Notes: generated by a model from the sequence alone, not told the origin. 54,748 nt of DNA from Promethearchaeota archaeon (GCA_016840085.1 JAEOTA010000072.1:1-54748), one strand, 5' to 3'. Shown: positions 27,462 through 36,972, counted from the first letter of the stretch. A program made the numbers and translations.

Positions 27462-28106
27462 CTAAAGAAAGTATTCTTTGAACATATTATGTTTTCTTTC
27501 TTCTCCGACTGAGGTAAGAAATCCACTGTAGCTATGACCTGAAAATATAAGAAAATTATCCGTAATTTCAGGATTATACATAATTTTATTTTTAATTGAT
27601 GCGAATAACGTATTTGAGTTTCCTCCTCCGAAATCCGATCTCCCGATGCTCCTTCGAAAAATTAAGTCACCTGTAAAAATAATGCCATCAATTTTCTGTC
27701 CCTCATACTCTTTTACATCTTTTGAATAAAAACACAATGAATCAGGTGCATGCCCTGGAGTTTCTAAGACTTGTAAAGTAAATTCACCAATTTTGATTGT
27801 GTCTCCTTCTTTCAACTCTCTATTAGCTCCATCGCTAGAAAATCTTCTAGATTTTTTATGAAACATAATAGGAATATCGTAATAATTCGATACTACTCCA
27901 GCTGCTCCTACGTGATCCCCGTGCCCATGTGTAAGCAGGATAGCGATCGGTTTTACTTCCAATTCTTCGATTATATTGGTAATCCTCTCTGGCTCACTGC
28001 CAGGGTCAATAACTACAACTTCTTTTGTTTCTGATGAACCAAAAATGTAGGTATTAGTAATATAAAATCCAACAACTAGGTGTTTTAATATCAAAAAAAA
28101 AATCAC
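27462..28106 (-). CDS. Metallo-beta-lactamase-fold hydrolase (glyoxalase II-like)
   Basis: 214 residues with a complete dinuclear metal site: H60, H62, D64 and H65 in THGHGDH, H119 in PGHAPDS, D147 in TGDLIF and H191 in SGHSYSG. Short MBL proteins of this layout hydrolyse thioesters such as S-lactoylglutathione or similar small thiols. The substrate is unknown. The start could be a few codons later (before GFYITNTYIFG) because the first ten residues are unusually hydrophobic. Confidence 0.85.
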   Translation of the reverse strand: MIFFLILKHLVVGFYITNTYIFGSSETKEVVVIDPGSEPERITNIIEELEVKPIAILLTHGHGDHVGAAGVVSNYYDIPIMFHKKSRRFSSDGANRELKEGDTIKIGEFTLQVLETPGHAPDSLCFYSKDVKEYEGQKIDGIIFTGDLIFRRSIGRSDFGGGNSNTLFASIKNKIMYNPEITDNFLIFSGHSYSGFLTSVGEERKHNMFKEYFL

Positions 28107-28142
28107 TTTTTAGGGAATATAGGTTTAAATATAAGTGAGCAC

Positions 28143-28427
28143 TTATTTCTTAATTAAATTATTGATTTCATCTAATTTATTATAAACTTCTAAGCCCTTT
28201 TCGGTTAATTTAATGTATCTGACTTTATTGGTGTTTTCTATGTCTATTAAGCCCTTTTTTATGAGTTCATCCTTAACGCGAAAGAAAGAGTTGTAATAGC
28301 TGAACTTATTAAGTTCATTATAGAAAGTATGTTTATCAGTTTTGTAATCCTTCTGATTAATCAACACATGAAAGGTATCCTTAAATCCTTTCTTCTTTAA
28401 CAAGCCTATTAAATCCTTAAAAATCAT
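28143..28427 (-). CDS. Small winged-helix transcription regulator
   Basis: 94 residues predicted as a winged helix: helices DLIGLLKKKGFKDTFHVLI and FRVKDELIKKGLIDI, wing KVRYIKLTEKGLEVYNKL. The last motif is typical of MarR/PadR-like and archaeal single-domain regulators. No ligand domain. The 36 bases to the hydrolase start contain TTTAAATATAAG, which could be a promoter for the hydrolase, so regulation of that neighbour is plausible. Confidence 0.7.
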   Translation of the reverse strand: MIFKDLIGLLKKKGFKDTFHVLINQKDYKTDKHTFYNELNKFSYYNSFFRVKDELIKKGLIDIENTNKVRYIKLTEKGLEVYNKLDEINNLIKK

Positions 28428-28727
28428 ATTCTATACCTAATTAAAATGATAATTAATGTTATACTTAATTGTAATTGAAAATTAAATTTACTTAAAAAAC
28501 CTTATGATGATAAAAAATTAAAAAATTTTTCATAAAGAACTTCATTTTCTCTAATTTGATTTTAAAAAAATTCAGATCTAATACTTAAACGTTGAACAAA
28601 TTTCAAGTATAGGATTTATAACCTTAAATACTCTATCCTTGTTTGTGTCACGTGGGAAAAATGTGGGTAAAGTTTAAATATGAGATAGTATATATAATTA
28701 ATCAAAAAAGATTTAGAAAATTAAAAA
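28428..28727. other. AT-rich intergenic region between divergent genes
   Basis: 300 bases with no reading frame of interest. It should hold the promoter of the winged-helix gene on the left (ATAATTAATGTTATACTTAA near 28450-28470) and of the small gene at 28728 on the right, where GTTTAAATATGAG (28671-28683) and TATATATAATTAA (28690-28702) are TATA-like. No hairpin or repeat seen. Confidence 0.4.
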
Positions 28728-28907
28728 ATGTTTAGGAGTGATGCAAAAAGTTTGAACAAAGAATTAAGAACGGTTATTTTGGGTGTAAATCCTGAGAATC
28801 AAGATAGGATAATTAATAAAATACCCTCTAATCAAACAACAGAATTTTATGAGATCAAAGAGCAGATTCTACTTAGCTATTTTGACATTCTTAAAGAAAA
28901 GGGATAA
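28728..28907 (+). CDS. Small protein of 59 residues, unknown
   Basis: ATG to TAA, 59 residues, starting MFRSDAKSLNKELRTVIL and ending SYFDILKEKG. Soluble, probably helical at both ends, with no motif. Support is the clean start preceded by TATA-like sequence about 30-60 bases upstream. Could be a regulator or adaptor; no assignment is possible. Confidence 0.45.
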   Translation: MFRSDAKSLNKELRTVILGVNPENQDRIINKIPSNQTTEFYEIKEQILLSYFDILKEKG

Positions 28908-29014
28908 ATTGAGAATCCATCTTTAATAAAAAATAAATAAATCTTTTTTACTTTTCTATATTTTTTCTATTTGCTATTTTATGATTATTAATTCAATAAG
29001 CTTGAATTGAATAA

Positions 29015-29914
29015 ATGATAATCGAGTCAGATATTGTTATTCTTGGGCATTTAGCCGTTGATATAATTGAAGTAGATGGAAAAAGCTATACTTCATTAGG
29101 GGGAGCTGTTTTTTACGGTGGAATTGCTGGTTCTCATATGGGGTTAAAAGTCACGGTTATTACACGATTAAAGAAAGAGGATTATTCACTTTTAGAAGTG
29201 TTTAAAAAAAAGGGAATAACATACTACGCGCATCCCTCAGGGGAAACATCAGGTTTAAGAAATATTTATTCATCTACAAATATGGAGTTTAGAGATTATA
29301 AACCTCTTGGATTTGCGGGTTTATTTACTAAGGAAGAAATCCCAGACTCACTCAAGACAAAAATCTTTGTTATAGGCCCAATTATGGCTGGTGAAGTCGA
29401 CTTAGATTTATTACAATTTCTTAAAAAGGAGTATCCGAAAGTTTTATGCCTCGATGTCCAAGGGTTTATAAGATTTAGAGATAAAAATAAAGTTTCTTAC
29501 TCTCGATTATCTGTTAAAGAAAAGAAAGAGATCATTTCAGATATTAATGTATTAAAGCTAGATCAAACTGAAGCTGAAATTCTGACAGAACAAAAAATTG
29601 TTAGAAAGGCAGCCAACGATTTGCTTACATTTGGACCTAAGGAAATTCTTATCACTCATGAGAAAGGAATTAGTGTTTTTACGTCTAACGCTTCTTTTCA
29701 TTTTCCGTGGAGAAATAAGAATAATAACGGTCGAACTGGTAGGGGAGACACCGCTTTTATTAGTTATTTAGGTTCCCGGTTAACTAAGAATCTCGAAGAA
29801 TCTTTGAAGTTTGCAGCTGCGCTCACATCGTTAAAATTAGAAACTCCGGGTCCATTTAATTTACCATTATATCAGGTTGAAAGTTTAATTAAAAGGGAGT
29901 ACGATATAAAATGA
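29015..29914 (+). CDS. PfkB-family sugar/nucleoside kinase
   Basis: 299 residues. The N-terminal PfkB signature is the GHLAVDIIEVDG...SLGGAVFYGG region, with the substrate glycines near 29-36. The ATP/anion-hole motif is GRTGRGDTAF with catalytic D245. Phosphorylates a sugar or nucleoside hydroxyl; archaeal members act on ribose, nucleosides or ketohexoses, and specificity cannot be read here. The last four bases (ATGA) overlap the next gene, so the two are translationally coupled. Confidence 0.85.
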   Translation: MIIESDIVILGHLAVDIIEVDGKSYTSLGGAVFYGGIAGSHMGLKVTVITRLKKEDYSLLEVFKKKGITYYAHPSGETSGLRNIYSSTNMEFRDYKPLGFAGLFTKEEIPDSLKTKIFVIGPIMAGEVDLDLLQFLKKEYPKVLCLDVQGFIRFRDKNKVSYSRLSVKEKKEIISDINVLKLDQTEAEILTEQKIVRKAANDLLTFGPKEILITHEKGISVFTSNASFHFPWRNKNNNGRTGRGDTAFISYLGSRLTKNLEESLKFAAALTSLKLETPGPFNLPLYQVESLIKREYDIK

Positions 29915-30657
29915 AAATTGGGGGCTTAATTGACATTTCTACTAAAGATATACCTCATAAATCAGCTATGGTTATCTTTACTGTCGGTTGTAATTTTAAA
30001 TGTGATTATTGTCATAATAAATATTTATTACAACCTAATGTTGGAAGAGAGTATGAAATTACGGAGCTAATGCAAACAATAAGAACTAATGTATTAGTAA
30101 ATGGAATAAGCATAAGTGGAGGGGAACCTACTTTACAACCGGATTTGTTAGAATTATGTAAAGAAATCAATACTATAGGAAAATATATTAGCATCGATAC
30201 AAATGGTTCGAATCCTGAAGTCATAAAGAAAATTGCTCCATATATCAATAGAGTTGCGTTAGATCTAAAAGGTCCAATTGATTCAGAAAAGCTTAAGAAA
30301 ATCACAGGAGTTAACGTAAATATTGATAGAATTGCTCAAACTATTGAATTTGTTAATAGTCAAGATGATATAGGTTTTGAAATTAGAACTACATTTGTAG
30401 TAAATTTACACAAACCTGAAGACATTAATGAAATCATTGATTTCCTTAAACGATCAGAATTTAGGGGTAATTTTGTCCTTCAACAGTATCAATTTTTAGA
30501 GGGTGTTGGAGAAGAGTTCAAAAGAGTATTTTCAAAGCCAGAACACGATGTTCTACTTAATCTTTTGAAACCTTACAAAGATGAAAAATTTCCCTTTAAA
30601 ATTTATTTGAGAGATGAAATTGTAGGATATTGTAGTATCGATGAATTGTCAGTTTAA
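29911..30657 (+). CDS. Radical SAM glycyl-radical-enzyme activase-like protein (NrdG/PflA type)
   Basis: 248 residues. The radical SAM cluster motif is C27-x3-C31-x2-C34 in GCNFKCDYCHN, followed by the SAM-binding SISGGEPTLQPD. The start MKIGGLIDISTKDIPHKSA is like archaeal anaerobic-ribonucleotide-reductase activases. It lacks the extra ferredoxin insert of activases of glycerol- and choline-lyase-type enzymes. It would generate a glycyl radical on a partner; candidates are an anaerobic NrdD elsewhere or the glycyl radical enzyme at 33098. Overlaps the PfkB gene by four bases. Confidence 0.85.
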   Translation: MKIGGLIDISTKDIPHKSAMVIFTVGCNFKCDYCHNKYLLQPNVGREYEITELMQTIRTNVLVNGISISGGEPTLQPDLLELCKEINTIGKYISIDTNGSNPEVIKKIAPYINRVALDLKGPIDSEKLKKITGVNVNIDRIAQTIEFVNSQDDIGFEIRTTFVVNLHKPEDINEIIDFLKRSEFRGNFVLQQYQFLEGVGEEFKRVFSKPEHDVLLNLLKPYKDEKFPFKIYLRDEIVGYCSIDELSV

Positions 30658-30685
30658 ATAAAAGTGAGATATTTTGCAGTAATTT

Positions 30686-32020
30686 TTAATTTCGTGTTTT
30701 TCCCAATGATTTTGTGTCAATTTTTGATTTCATAACGTAGAAAACTCCAATTCCACAGAATATTATGATTATCTGAATAAGAACTATAAGCCAATCAAAA
30801 GTAAATAATAAACCAATACATATGATTGACCCTAATAGAGCGATTAGGGGAAACCCTTTAATACTTGGTTTTAATTCAAAAGGTCTTTCAATATCTGGTT
30901 TCGATTTTCGTAAAGCTATTAAGCTTATATTAACCAAGAAAAAGTTAATGAGAACACCAAAGACAGTGGCATGAGCAACTATTGAAATATCACCAAAAAA
31001 GATTGGAATTATTGTAAAACACATAGTTAATAGTACAGCAATTGTTGGAGTTCTATATTTTGAAGATATTTTGCTAAGTTTTTCGGGAAGCGCTTTATCA
31101 CGTGCCATACCATACATCATTCTAGAAGTTACAATTAACATAATGAGAACTGTATTCGCTGTCGCAAAGAGCGCTATCAACGACATAACGATACCACCAC
31201 TAGGTCCTAAAATTTCTGTAGCAACTTCATTTAACGGAGCCTCAGATGCCGCAATTTGATTAAACGGTAATATATTGACCACTGCAATGGCAGTAAAACA
31301 GTAAAGAATAGTGGTAATTATAATTGAATAAATAATTGCTTTAGGTAAGTTTTTATGAGGTTCTTTTACTTCTTCAGCAATATTAGCTATATCCTCAAAA
31401 CCGATATAAGCGAAGAATATCAATGCAACTGCGGAAAATATAGCTCCAATTGATGACCCTGTTGGTAGAACGAAATAATTCGGGTCCTGTTGTCCAAAAA
31501 AACCAATTATTATTATTATTATTAAACCTGAAGCTTCAATCAATGTAAATATTATATTAGTACGGGTAGATGTCTTAATTCCAATAAAATTTACTATACT
31601 GAGAATTAATACAAGAAATATAGCGAAAATAATATTTAGTAATATTGAGGGTATGCCAAATAAATTAGAAAGATATCCACCAAAAGCCAAAGCAACAGTC
31701 GAAGCGGATAAAATACCTGAAAAGATAATTATCCATCCTAAAATGAACGACAGAATCCGTATTCTAAATGCTTCTTCAGTATAAACAAACTCAGCAGCAC
31801 TTCTAGGATACATTGCAGAAAGTTCTGCATATGATAGCCCTGTCAATGCCCCAGTAATAGATGCTAATATAAATGCAAGCCATGAGATATTCCCCGTAAT
31901 TCCCACAACTTCTCCTATTAACGCATAAATTCCAGCACCTAATACATTTCCTACCCCATAGACAGTTAGTGCAAATAGAGAAACTCTTCTTTTTAGTTTA
32001 GGTTTTTTAATTTCTTCCAT
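30686..32020 (-). CDS. APC-superfamily amino acid permease
   Basis: 444 residues, about 12 transmembrane helices. The first helix has the APC signature YGVGNVLGAGIYALIGEVVG, and helix 6 contains FAYIGFEDIANIAEEVKEPH, the classical broken helix plus loop. Located in the cytoplasmic membrane; probably a proton-coupled amino acid uptake or exchange carrier. Convergent with the radical SAM gene, monocistronic. Substrate unknown. Confidence 0.9.
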   Translation of the reverse strand: MEEIKKPKLKRRVSLFALTVYGVGNVLGAGIYALIGEVVGITGNISWLAFILASITGALTGLSYAELSAMYPRSAAEFVYTEEAFRIRILSFILGWIIIFSGILSASTVALAFGGYLSNLFGIPSILLNIIFAIFLVLILSIVNFIGIKTSTRTNIIFTLIEASGLIIIIIIGFFGQQDPNYFVLPTGSSIGAIFSAVALIFFAYIGFEDIANIAEEVKEPHKNLPKAIIYSIIITTILYCFTAIAVVNILPFNQIAASEAPLNEVATEILGPSGGIVMSLIALFATANTVLIMLIVTSRMMYGMARDKALPEKLSKISSKYRTPTIAVLLTMCFTIIPIFFGDISIVAHATVFGVLINFFLVNISLIALRKSKPDIERPFELKPSIKGFPLIALLGSIICIGLLFTFDWLIVLIQIIIIFCGIGVFYVMKSKIDTKSLGKTRN

Positions 32021-32131
32021 TATTGCTCCCTTTATAAAGATGTATTATTATTATATTTTCAATTTTATAAATACAATAGTTACTGAAAACAAGTTATTTA
32101 GATTTAAATAAAAGGATATTCATACTTACTT

Positions 32132-32473
32132 TTATTTTTCAGGTCTTGCTATACACAGTTGTTGTGTATGTTTATGTTTTTTTACGTGGTGTAATCTGGT
32201 CTCTCTTCTTTTCTTTGCGTCTTCAAATCGACGTTTTACCTCTTTAGTTTCTAAAATAAGTTTTGGAACTGAAGTTGGTTTGTCATTTTCATCTAAAGCA
32301 TCAAAGGTTAAATAAGCAGACCCAACATGAGTATGAGTTCCTGTTCTTAGACATTCTGCTTCGATTCTTACTCCAATTTCCATTGATGTATTTGAGATGT
32401 AATTGCAAGAAGCTTTAGCAAACACAAGATTTCCAATGAATACTGGAGATATAATATTCGCACTATTCAACAA
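32132..32473 (-). CDS. Short hotdog-fold acyl-CoA thioesterase-like protein, N-terminus missing
   Basis: 113 residues matching the C-terminal two thirds of YciA/acyl-CoA-hydrolase hotdog proteins: ISPVFIGNLVFAKASCNYI (the F-P-hydrophobic-G strand), NTSMEIGVRIEAE, AYLTFDALDENDKPTSVPKL. The first ~45 residues of the family, with the long hotdog helix and catalytic loop, are not upstream: the frame is closed by TAA nine bases before the TTG pair. AAAGGAGTGAT directly precedes those TTG codons, so translation of the short form looks deliberate. Its 5' end overlaps the start of the divergent membrane gene. Confidence 0.65.
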   Translation of the reverse strand: MLNSANIISPVFIGNLVFAKASCNYISNTSMEIGVRIEAECLRTGTHTHVGSAYLTFDALDENDKPTSVPKLILETKEVKRRFEDAKKRRETRLHHVKKHKHTQQLCIARPEK

Positions 32474-33047
32474 ATCACTCCTTTATGGATATTTTATTTT
32501 TTTCCCAATATTATCCGCAATTATTATGTTATTCATTCCAAGTGAGTTGCATTCTAATTGGAAGGAAGAATGGAAAAATTGGGTTAAAAATGATTCAATC
32601 TCCTTTTTATATTCGCTTTCAATAATAATTATTCCTGTAGTTTCTTTCTTAGTATTATACAATTTAATTACTGAATTAACGATGAGTTTTACAATTCCTA
32701 TATTCAGTTTCTCTTCTTTACCTTACATAGTTCTTGGACTAGGTTCTGGAATTATGGATTATTTATATTTAAGAGAAATGAAGGGGCATCATGCTATGAT
32801 TCTAATGATACTTCGACCTATTTCAATTTTAATATTCCTAGCATTTGTAACTCTTCCCCCTTTCCCTATCTTAGGGGGAATTTTTGCTCATGTTTTATTT
32901 ATAATCTTAACTGGAGTTATCCTTTATTATATTCGGAGCTTAGTAATGCTTTTATCAAAAATTTATAAAAATAGTTCTTCTCTCTACTTCTTAATAATGC
33001 TACCATTTGTGATCTTTTATATGCGAGTATTTTTTAGAATTATTTAA
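32436..33047 (+). CDS. Polytopic membrane protein of unknown function
   Basis: About 203 residues with roughly five or six hydrophobic helices (LLYGYFIFFPILSAIIMLFI, then FLYSLSIIIIPVVSFLVLY, and helices in the C-terminal half). No motif recognised. Start uncertain: ATG codons at 32403 and 32436 both overlap the 5' end of the hotdog gene head to head; the next ATG (32527) would lose the first helix. I take 32436. Followed 50 bases later by the glycyl radical enzyme gene on the same strand. Confidence 0.6.
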   Translation: MNTGDIIFALFNKSLLYGYFIFFPILSAIIMLFIPSELHSNWKEEWKNWVKNDSISFLYSLSIIIIPVVSFLVLYNLITELTMSFTIPIFSFSSLPYIVLGLGSGIMDYLYLREMKGHHAMILMILRPISILIFLAFVTLPPFPILGGIFAHVLFIILTGVILYYIRSLVMLLSKIYKNSSSLYFLIMLPFVIFYMRVFFRII

Positions 33048-33097
33048 TTTATATAATTGGAAAAATAAGCTTAGCTAATTTTAGATTGATTTACTAA

Positions 33098-35512
33098 ATG
33101 TTGAGAAAAAATTTGATTTCAGATAAAAATCTTAGAAGACCCTTGAGATTAAAAAATAATCTCTTGTCCAGTAAATATGAATTATGCATTGAGCGTATGA
33201 AGTACTTCACAGAAGTTTATAAAAAATTTCCCAATGATCCTGAAATTATAAAGAGAGCTAAAGCAATAGCTCATACTTTAAGAAATATGACCATTTTTAT
33301 TAGAGAAGATGAATTATTAGTTGGAAATGAAACGAGTAAAAATCTTGGTGAAAAGATTAATCTTGACTTATATCGTTATGATGGAACCCTTGATAAACGA
33401 AGTAGTATTCAAAAATATGGAAAAAGGAAATTACAACCCTTTTTTATGGAAGAAAATGAGATTAATGAATTATTAGAGATTATTCCTTTTTGGAAAGGAA
33501 AAGCATTATATAGTGATATTATCTCACAGAAACTCTATAATGAAAAGTTAATCACGGGATTAGATAGAATTGGAACTGCAGCACCTAATATTGCTATAGT
33601 AAATGGGACTAATGAAGGACATATTTGTGTAGGATATGAAAAGCTGCTAAAAAAAGGGTATATAGGAATTATTAAGGAAGCAGAATCATATCAATCAAAA
33701 TTAAGTAAAGATGATTATTATTATCAAGATAAATTTAATTTCTATGAATCTATAAAAATTTGCTTTCATGCAGCTATACAATTTTCAAGGAGATATTTTG
33801 AACTTGCTTATAAAATGGCTTTAAATGAAAAAAGTGAACAAAGAAAGAAAGAACTTGAAAATATTGGAGCCATAATGGAAAAGTTTACCAAAGGAACTGC
33901 GGATTCATTCTTTGAAGCTGTTCAACTGATACATTTTACTCAAAACATTATAAATATAATTTACCAAAGAAGTGTTGTTGCTCTAGGTAGGTTGGATCAA
34001 ATTCTATGGCCATATTATAAAAAAGATTTAGAAGAAAATAAAATTACTAGAGAATTTGCTTTGGTACTGATTGAAGAACTAAATCTAAAGTTAACTTGGA
34101 ATGTAACATTATTACCAACAGATTATACTACAATAGCAAATGCACTTGGGCAAAATACGCAAACGATAACTATTTCAGGTGTAGATAAAGAAGGAAATGA
34201 TGCTACAAATGAAGTTTCATATTTATTTCTTGAAGCATATAAGAATATTAAAGCATTAACCACAGATCTCTCTATAAGAGTTCATAAAAATACTCCAGAC
34301 ACATTCTTAAAAGAAGTATTAAAGATTTTTCGATTCACATCTGGAATCGCCTTTTATAATGATGATATAATTATTCCTGCTATGATTAAATCTGGATACT
34401 CTAAAGAGGATGCAAATAACTATGCAATAATAGGATGTGTAGAACCTACGAGTCAAGGAAATGCATTCGCCGCAACAGGTCGAATGTTTATAAATTTACC
34501 TGGTATTCTAGAACTTACTTTAAATAATGGATATTGTAATTTGACAAAGCAAAAAAGTGGGTTTGAAACAGGAGATCCTATTAACTTTTTGACTTTTGAG
34601 GAGTTGTACAAAGCTTTTATACATCAATTACGCTATAATATTGAAAAAGCTGTAAAAATTGTCAGAATTGGAGATCAAGAAACAATTAATTATTTCCCCC
34701 AACCATTTGTTTCTGCTATTATCGAAGGGTGTATGGAAAGTGGTAAGGATTATACTGCTGTTGGAGCACTTTACAATTTTTCATCTATTACAGCATATGG
34801 GTTTGCAACGTTGGTTGATTCATTATATAATATTAAAAAAATAGTCTATGAAGAGAAATTCATGACACTTCCCGAGTTAATTCAAATTTTGAAATCTAAT
34901 TTTAGGGGAGAAGAAAAATTTAGACAGAAATTAATAAATAAATATAATAAATGGGGAAATGATAAAGAGGATATTGATCAATTTGCAAAAGAGCTGTGGG
35001 ATTTATACTGTTCTGAAGTAGTTAAACATAAATGTGTAAGAAATGGCCGCTTTAATCCAGGAGCGTATTCCATGGGAGTGCATGTAATTGAAGGACTTTT
35101 TACAAGAGCTTCTGCTGATGGTAGAAAAGATACACAATCATTATCAAACAGTTTATCCCCTGTAAACAAAATGGAGAAAAATGGTCTTACTGCTACATTA
35201 AATTCAATTGCAAAATTAAATTACGATCTAACTACAAATGGAGTAGCTGTAAATATAAGGATACATCCACAAAATATTGAAAGAAGTGAGAATTTAGATA
35301 AATTTTATCACCTTTTAAAAAGTTATTTTAAGTCAGGAGGGATGCAAATACAACCTACTGTCGTTTCAACTGAAACACTTAGAGATGCTCAAAAACATCC
35401 CGAAAAATATCCCGATTTAATAGTAAAAGTTGGAGGATATAATGCTACTTTTGTCGATCTTGGTACTCCAATTCAAAATGATATTATTGATAGACTAGTA
35501 CATAATTTTTGA
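33098..35512 (+). CDS. Glycyl radical enzyme of the dehydratase/eliminase (GCVEP) class
   Basis: 804 residues, full length for the pyruvate-formate-lyase superfamily. The thiyl-radical cysteine C447 sits in NYAIIGCVEPTSQGNAF; GCVEP with glutamate E449 as base is typical of glycerol/diol dehydratases and choline-type lyases, not of PFL (two adjacent cysteines). The C-terminal glycyl loop is VKVGGYNATFVDLG with radical Gly about 780. Oxygen-sensitive; would eliminate water or another group from a small polyol or amine. The substrate cannot be assigned. No dedicated ferredoxin-type activase is adjacent; the closest candidate is at 29911. No microcompartment shell genes nearby. Confidence 0.88.
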   Translation: MLRKNLISDKNLRRPLRLKNNLLSSKYELCIERMKYFTEVYKKFPNDPEIIKRAKAIAHTLRNMTIFIREDELLVGNETSKNLGEKINLDLYRYDGTLDKRSSIQKYGKRKLQPFFMEENEINELLEIIPFWKGKALYSDIISQKLYNEKLITGLDRIGTAAPNIAIVNGTNEGHICVGYEKLLKKGYIGIIKEAESYQSKLSKDDYYYQDKFNFYESIKICFHAAIQFSRRYFELAYKMALNEKSEQRKKELENIGAIMEKFTKGTADSFFEAVQLIHFTQNIINIIYQRSVVALGRLDQILWPYYKKDLEENKITREFALVLIEELNLKLTWNVTLLPTDYTTIANALGQNTQTITISGVDKEGNDATNEVSYLFLEAYKNIKALTTDLSIRVHKNTPDTFLKEVLKIFRFTSGIAFYNDDIIIPAMIKSGYSKEDANNYAIIGCVEPTSQGNAFAATGRMFINLPGILELTLNNGYCNLTKQKSGFETGDPINFLTFEELYKAFIHQLRYNIEKAVKIVRIGDQETINYFPQPFVSAIIEGCMESGKDYTAVGALYNFSSITAYGFATLVDSLYNIKKIVYEEKFMTLPELIQILKSNFRGEEKFRQKLINKYNKWGNDKEDIDQFAKELWDLYCSEVVKHKCVRNGRFNPGAYSMGVHVIEGLFTRASADGRKDTQSLSNSLSPVNKMEKNGLTATLNSIAKLNYDLTTNGVAVNIRIHPQNIERSENLDKFYHLLKSYFKSGGMQIQPTVVSTETLRDAQKHPEKYPDLIVKVGGYNATFVDLGTPIQNDIIDRLVHNF

Positions 35513-35586
35513 ATCATTAAAAGAGTTTAAATCTTAAAAAATCAAAATTATATTTAGTAATTTGAGTAAAATAAAATCCACTTAAA

Positions 35587-36099
35587 TTGTCAAATTGTTA
35601 TTATTGTAACGAAAGAATAATGGATATACCATACAGATGTACTTTCTGTGGTATGAAATTTTGTAGTAAACATCGATTACCTGAAAATCATGAATGCCCA
35701 TTTGATTTAAAGAAATCGTCTGAATTTGAAGATTTAATAAATAAATGGGATATACTTTATCAAGATGCACTAGATTTTATGAATAAAGAGTTAACAGTAG
35801 CTAAGATTTACGAATACTTCACTACAAAACAGATGAATAAGGAAGAAACTATAGAACTATTAAATTATATCTTAGAAAATAGTGAAAACACTGAAATTCG
35901 AAGAATAAGTATTATGGCATTCAAAGTAATGGAATTAAAGGATGATAAAGTCTTTACTACCCTTGAGAGCTGTATTCTTTCAGATGAAGATCCAATTGTA
36001 AGAAAAACGGCTGTAGAGGTAATGCAACAAATTTTTCCTAAAAAAAGTAAAGATCTTATTAGATGGGTTAATACTCATAATAAGAATTTACATGATTAA
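35587..36099 (+). CDS. AN1-type zinc finger fused to HEAT-like repeats
   Basis: 170 residues from a TTG start. An N-terminal AN1 finger is complete: C4, C7, C18, C21, C26, H29, H35, C37 (CYYCNE, CTFCGMKFCSKH, ENHEC). The remaining ~125 residues are helical with HEAT-like units (EIRRISIMAFKVMELKDDKV, IVRKTAVEVMQQI). AN1 fingers are common in eukaryotic ubiquitin and stress proteins and in archaeal membrane or soluble proteins; here the combination suggests a protein-binding scaffold. Soluble, 31 bases before the MBL gene on the same strand. Confidence 0.8.
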   Translation: MSNCYYCNERIMDIPYRCTFCGMKFCSKHRLPENHECPFDLKKSSEFEDLINKWDILYQDALDFMNKELTVAKIYEYFTTKQMNKEETIELLNYILENSENTEIRRISIMAFKVMELKDDKVFTTLESCILSDEDPIVRKTAVEVMQQIFPKKSKDLIRWVNTHNKNLHD

Positions 36100-36130
36100 A
36101 TTTAAGAACATCTTTAAAAAGTGAGTTTTA

Positions 36131-36958
36131 ATGAATATATCATATGAATTAGAATCTATCACCCCTCTAACAGTAGCTAATACTACTGGCGAAGGACGTG
36201 GTAATGCGGGAGGACTTTCTTTACGTAATTTTTGTGTTGCTATTGATAGTACAATGTATGTGAAAACGGGAGAATTACTAAGGAAGAATTTGGAAAGCCA
36301 TTTTGGTGTTCCAGTTAAATATTTAGTTGTTACTCATTACCATGGAGATCACATATTTGGATTCAAGCCCTTTAAAGATGTTTGTATCCTAAGCAGTGAA
36401 TTGACATCAAAAATAATGTTGAATAAGGAAACTAAATCTCGATATCAAGATTTTATAAAAGAATTAGCAAAAGAAGGACCAATTGGCGAAGGTATCGAAT
36501 ATATAGTTCCTACGCTTCTATTTACAGATAAATTAATTATCCAGGATGATGATTTACACATTGAGATTTACCATACAGGAGGACATACTGCCGGTAGTTC
36601 GTTTATCTCTTTTCCACATGAAAAAGTTGTTTTCGCGGGAGATTTAATTTTTGAGAATACGTTTCCTTACGCAGGAGATCCTACTTGTAACCCTGAGCTT
36701 TTAATTAAGGCATTGGAGAAAATGCAAGACATCAAAGCAGATATATATATTCCTGGACATGGTCCGATTTTAAAAGGACCAAGTGCACTAAATAGGCACA
36801 TTAAATTTTATAAAGATCTTAGGAATATTATAAAAGATGCAATAAATGACAACCTTAAAGCAGCGGACGTTTCTGTTCCAGACGTTTTCGGAGAACCTGA
36901 AGATGAGCGTAAAAATATGACCGTAAACACCTGGGTAAATTTTTATAAGAACAAGTAA
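36131..36958 (+). CDS. Metallo-beta-lactamase-fold hydrolase (B-type metal site)
   Basis: 275 residues with the full metal set: H69, H71, D73, H74 in THYHGDH, H152 in GGHTAGSS, D171 in AGDLIF and H210 in PGHGP. It resembles the broad MBL family acting on thioesters, quorum-signal lactones or aryl-sulfate-like substrates; specificity is open. ATG with AAAAAGTGAGTTTTA upstream. Possibly in one unit with the AN1 gene (31-base gap). Confidence 0.85.
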   Translation: MNISYELESITPLTVANTTGEGRGNAGGLSLRNFCVAIDSTMYVKTGELLRKNLESHFGVPVKYLVVTHYHGDHIFGFKPFKDVCILSSELTSKIMLNKETKSRYQDFIKELAKEGPIGEGIEYIVPTLLFTDKLIIQDDDLHIEIYHTGGHTAGSSFISFPHEKVVFAGDLIFENTFPYAGDPTCNPELLIKALEKMQDIKADIYIPGHGPILKGPSALNRHIKFYKDLRNIIKDAINDNLKAADVSVPDVFGEPEDERKNMTVNTWVNFYKNK

Positions 36959-36972
36959 GAAAGAGAAAAAGA

